Assembly: GCA_002309035.1 (NCBI GenBank)
Contig: DBWT01000038.1
Span: 4,011-19,136, forward strand
From: Caryophanales bacterium UBA1231
Lineage (GTDB): Bacteria > Bacillota_I > Bacilli_A > ML615J-28 > CAG-313
Direction of reading: 5' to 3'
Length of the DNA: 15,126 nucleotides
In this document: one piece after another, positions 14,641 to 15,126 of the stretch
Layout of the letters: each line of letters opens with the position of its first letter
Position numbering within the stretch: position 1 is the first letter of the stretch
Program-made: the position numbers and the translations under genes
Notes under the pieces: model-generated
What the model saw: only the letters and a program-made list of their open reading frames with translations
Told to the model about the DNA's origin: nothing
Database searches by the model: none

Positions 14641-15126
14641 TTATATATAATATATTGATGTTAAGTTATATTCTTTTTCGTGATCATCTTCAATAAAAAG
14701 TTCTTTTGTATATTCCATATTGTTGTGTTCTAAACACAACTCTAAGAAACATAAGAAAATACCAATATCAATTTGATTATAATAAATGACTTTATTTTTA
14801 GGCATGATTCCTCTTTTGCCTTCTTTATGATATCTATATACTTTGATTTCTCTTTCACTTGCTTCAACTTTCCATGGTTGTGAATTACAAGCACTAGGAG
14901 CAAATCTTACAATATTAGCAATATCTAGATAACTATCACCAAACCATATTTCTGATATTTCTTTTCTTTTGCTTTTAAACATGTCTTTTCTAAATTTGGT
15001 TGGTGAATCAACTTTGGAAATCACAATCATAATGACAAAATCTAAACCATCTAATTGTGGTTCATCTGCTTTACCTATCCCAAACCATAGCGTGCCTATG
15101 TTTTTTGATACTAAATAAAGATCTAA
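14641..15126 (-). CDS. Nitroreductase-like protein, C-terminal part (5' end outside window)
   Basis: The reading frame is open to the right edge: 161 residues are visible and the start is missing. The visible part matches the TM1586-type putative nitroreductase family (PF14512): 'YLVSKNIGTLWFGIG' early on and 'RFAPSACNSQPWKVE' in the second half. It then has 'QIDIGIFLCFLELCLEH', a helix of the FMN-fold dimer. Such proteins are flavin-dependent oxidoreductases with unknown natural substrates. A start at the first internal ATG (15030) would discard conserved sequence before it, so that ATG is not used. It is followed after 60 nt by the GNAT gene under its own promoter. The function is known only at family level. 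Confidence 0.82.
   Translation of the reverse strand, partial: LDLYLVSKNIGTLWFGIGKADEPQLDGLDFVIMIVISKVDSPTKFRKDMFKSKRKEISEIWFGDSYLDIANIVRFAPSACNSQPWKVEASEREIKVYRYHKEGKRGIMPKNKVIYYNQIDIGIFLCFLELCLEHNNMEYTKELFIEDDHEKEYNLTSIYYI

Noticed and set aside
14641..15030. Nitroreductase gene starting at ATG 15030
   Set aside because: The frame continues upstream to the window edge with family-like sequence (YLVSKNIGTLWFGIG), so the gene is partial.
1..15126. Mobile elements, CRISPR arrays or defence genes
   Set aside because: No transposase, integrase, terminal inverted repeats, regular spacer arrays or nuclease families were seen.

Overview
This is AT-rich DNA in which all 14 supported genes lie on the minus strand. 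Two of them run off the edges of the window. Good Shine-Dalgarno sites, SigA-type promoters (mostly with an extended -10 TGn), T-tailed hairpin terminators, a canonical lipobox and a CrtO-family protein point to a low-GC Bacilli or Mollicutes relative, probably gut-associated (Erysipelotrichales or RF39-like). That placement is inference. Tryptophan is TGG wherever I checked, and none of the 14 visible stop codons is TGA (9 TAA, 5 TAG). I saw no mobile element, CRISPR array, rRNA or tRNA, and no gene-free stretch longer than about 300 bases.

Layout, in transcription order (right to left). At 15126-14641 is the C-terminal part of a nitroreductase-like protein. At 14580-11021 a likely operon with its own consensus promoter encodes a GNAT acetyltransferase, a DUF1295 membrane enzyme, a small exported (lipo)protein, an MFS transporter and a 111-aa membrane protein. 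The last three are tightly packed or overlapping, and the operon ends in a long branched hairpin with a T-run. At 10842-8479 a consensus promoter drives three overlapping genes: a GT8 glycosyltransferase, a PlsC-type acyltransferase and a CrtO-type acyltransferase, together a plausible glycolipid assembly line. Next is an ECF transporter S component with its own extended -10 promoter, ending in a textbook terminator. Then comes a single-gene unit for an Ig-like/VanZ membrane protein, whose terminator hairpin holds the stop codon in its loop.

At 5860-1 is the most unusual part, an operon of at least four genes. The first encodes a polytopic membrane protein with a YwaF/TMEM164-like domain, fused in frame to a complete ABC ATPase and carrying a perfect internal ribosome site at the junction. 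It is followed by an ABC-2-like permease, a single-pass Ig-like protein, and a large lipoprotein with two InlB-type repeats and a probable beta-helix. I read this as a candidate envelope lipid or surface export/modification system. Its substrate cannot be read from the sequence.

Several of the longest possible reading frames begin at TTG, GTG or ATG codons that lie inside a Shine-Dalgarno sequence or a promoter. I used the shorter, better-supported starts and explain each one.
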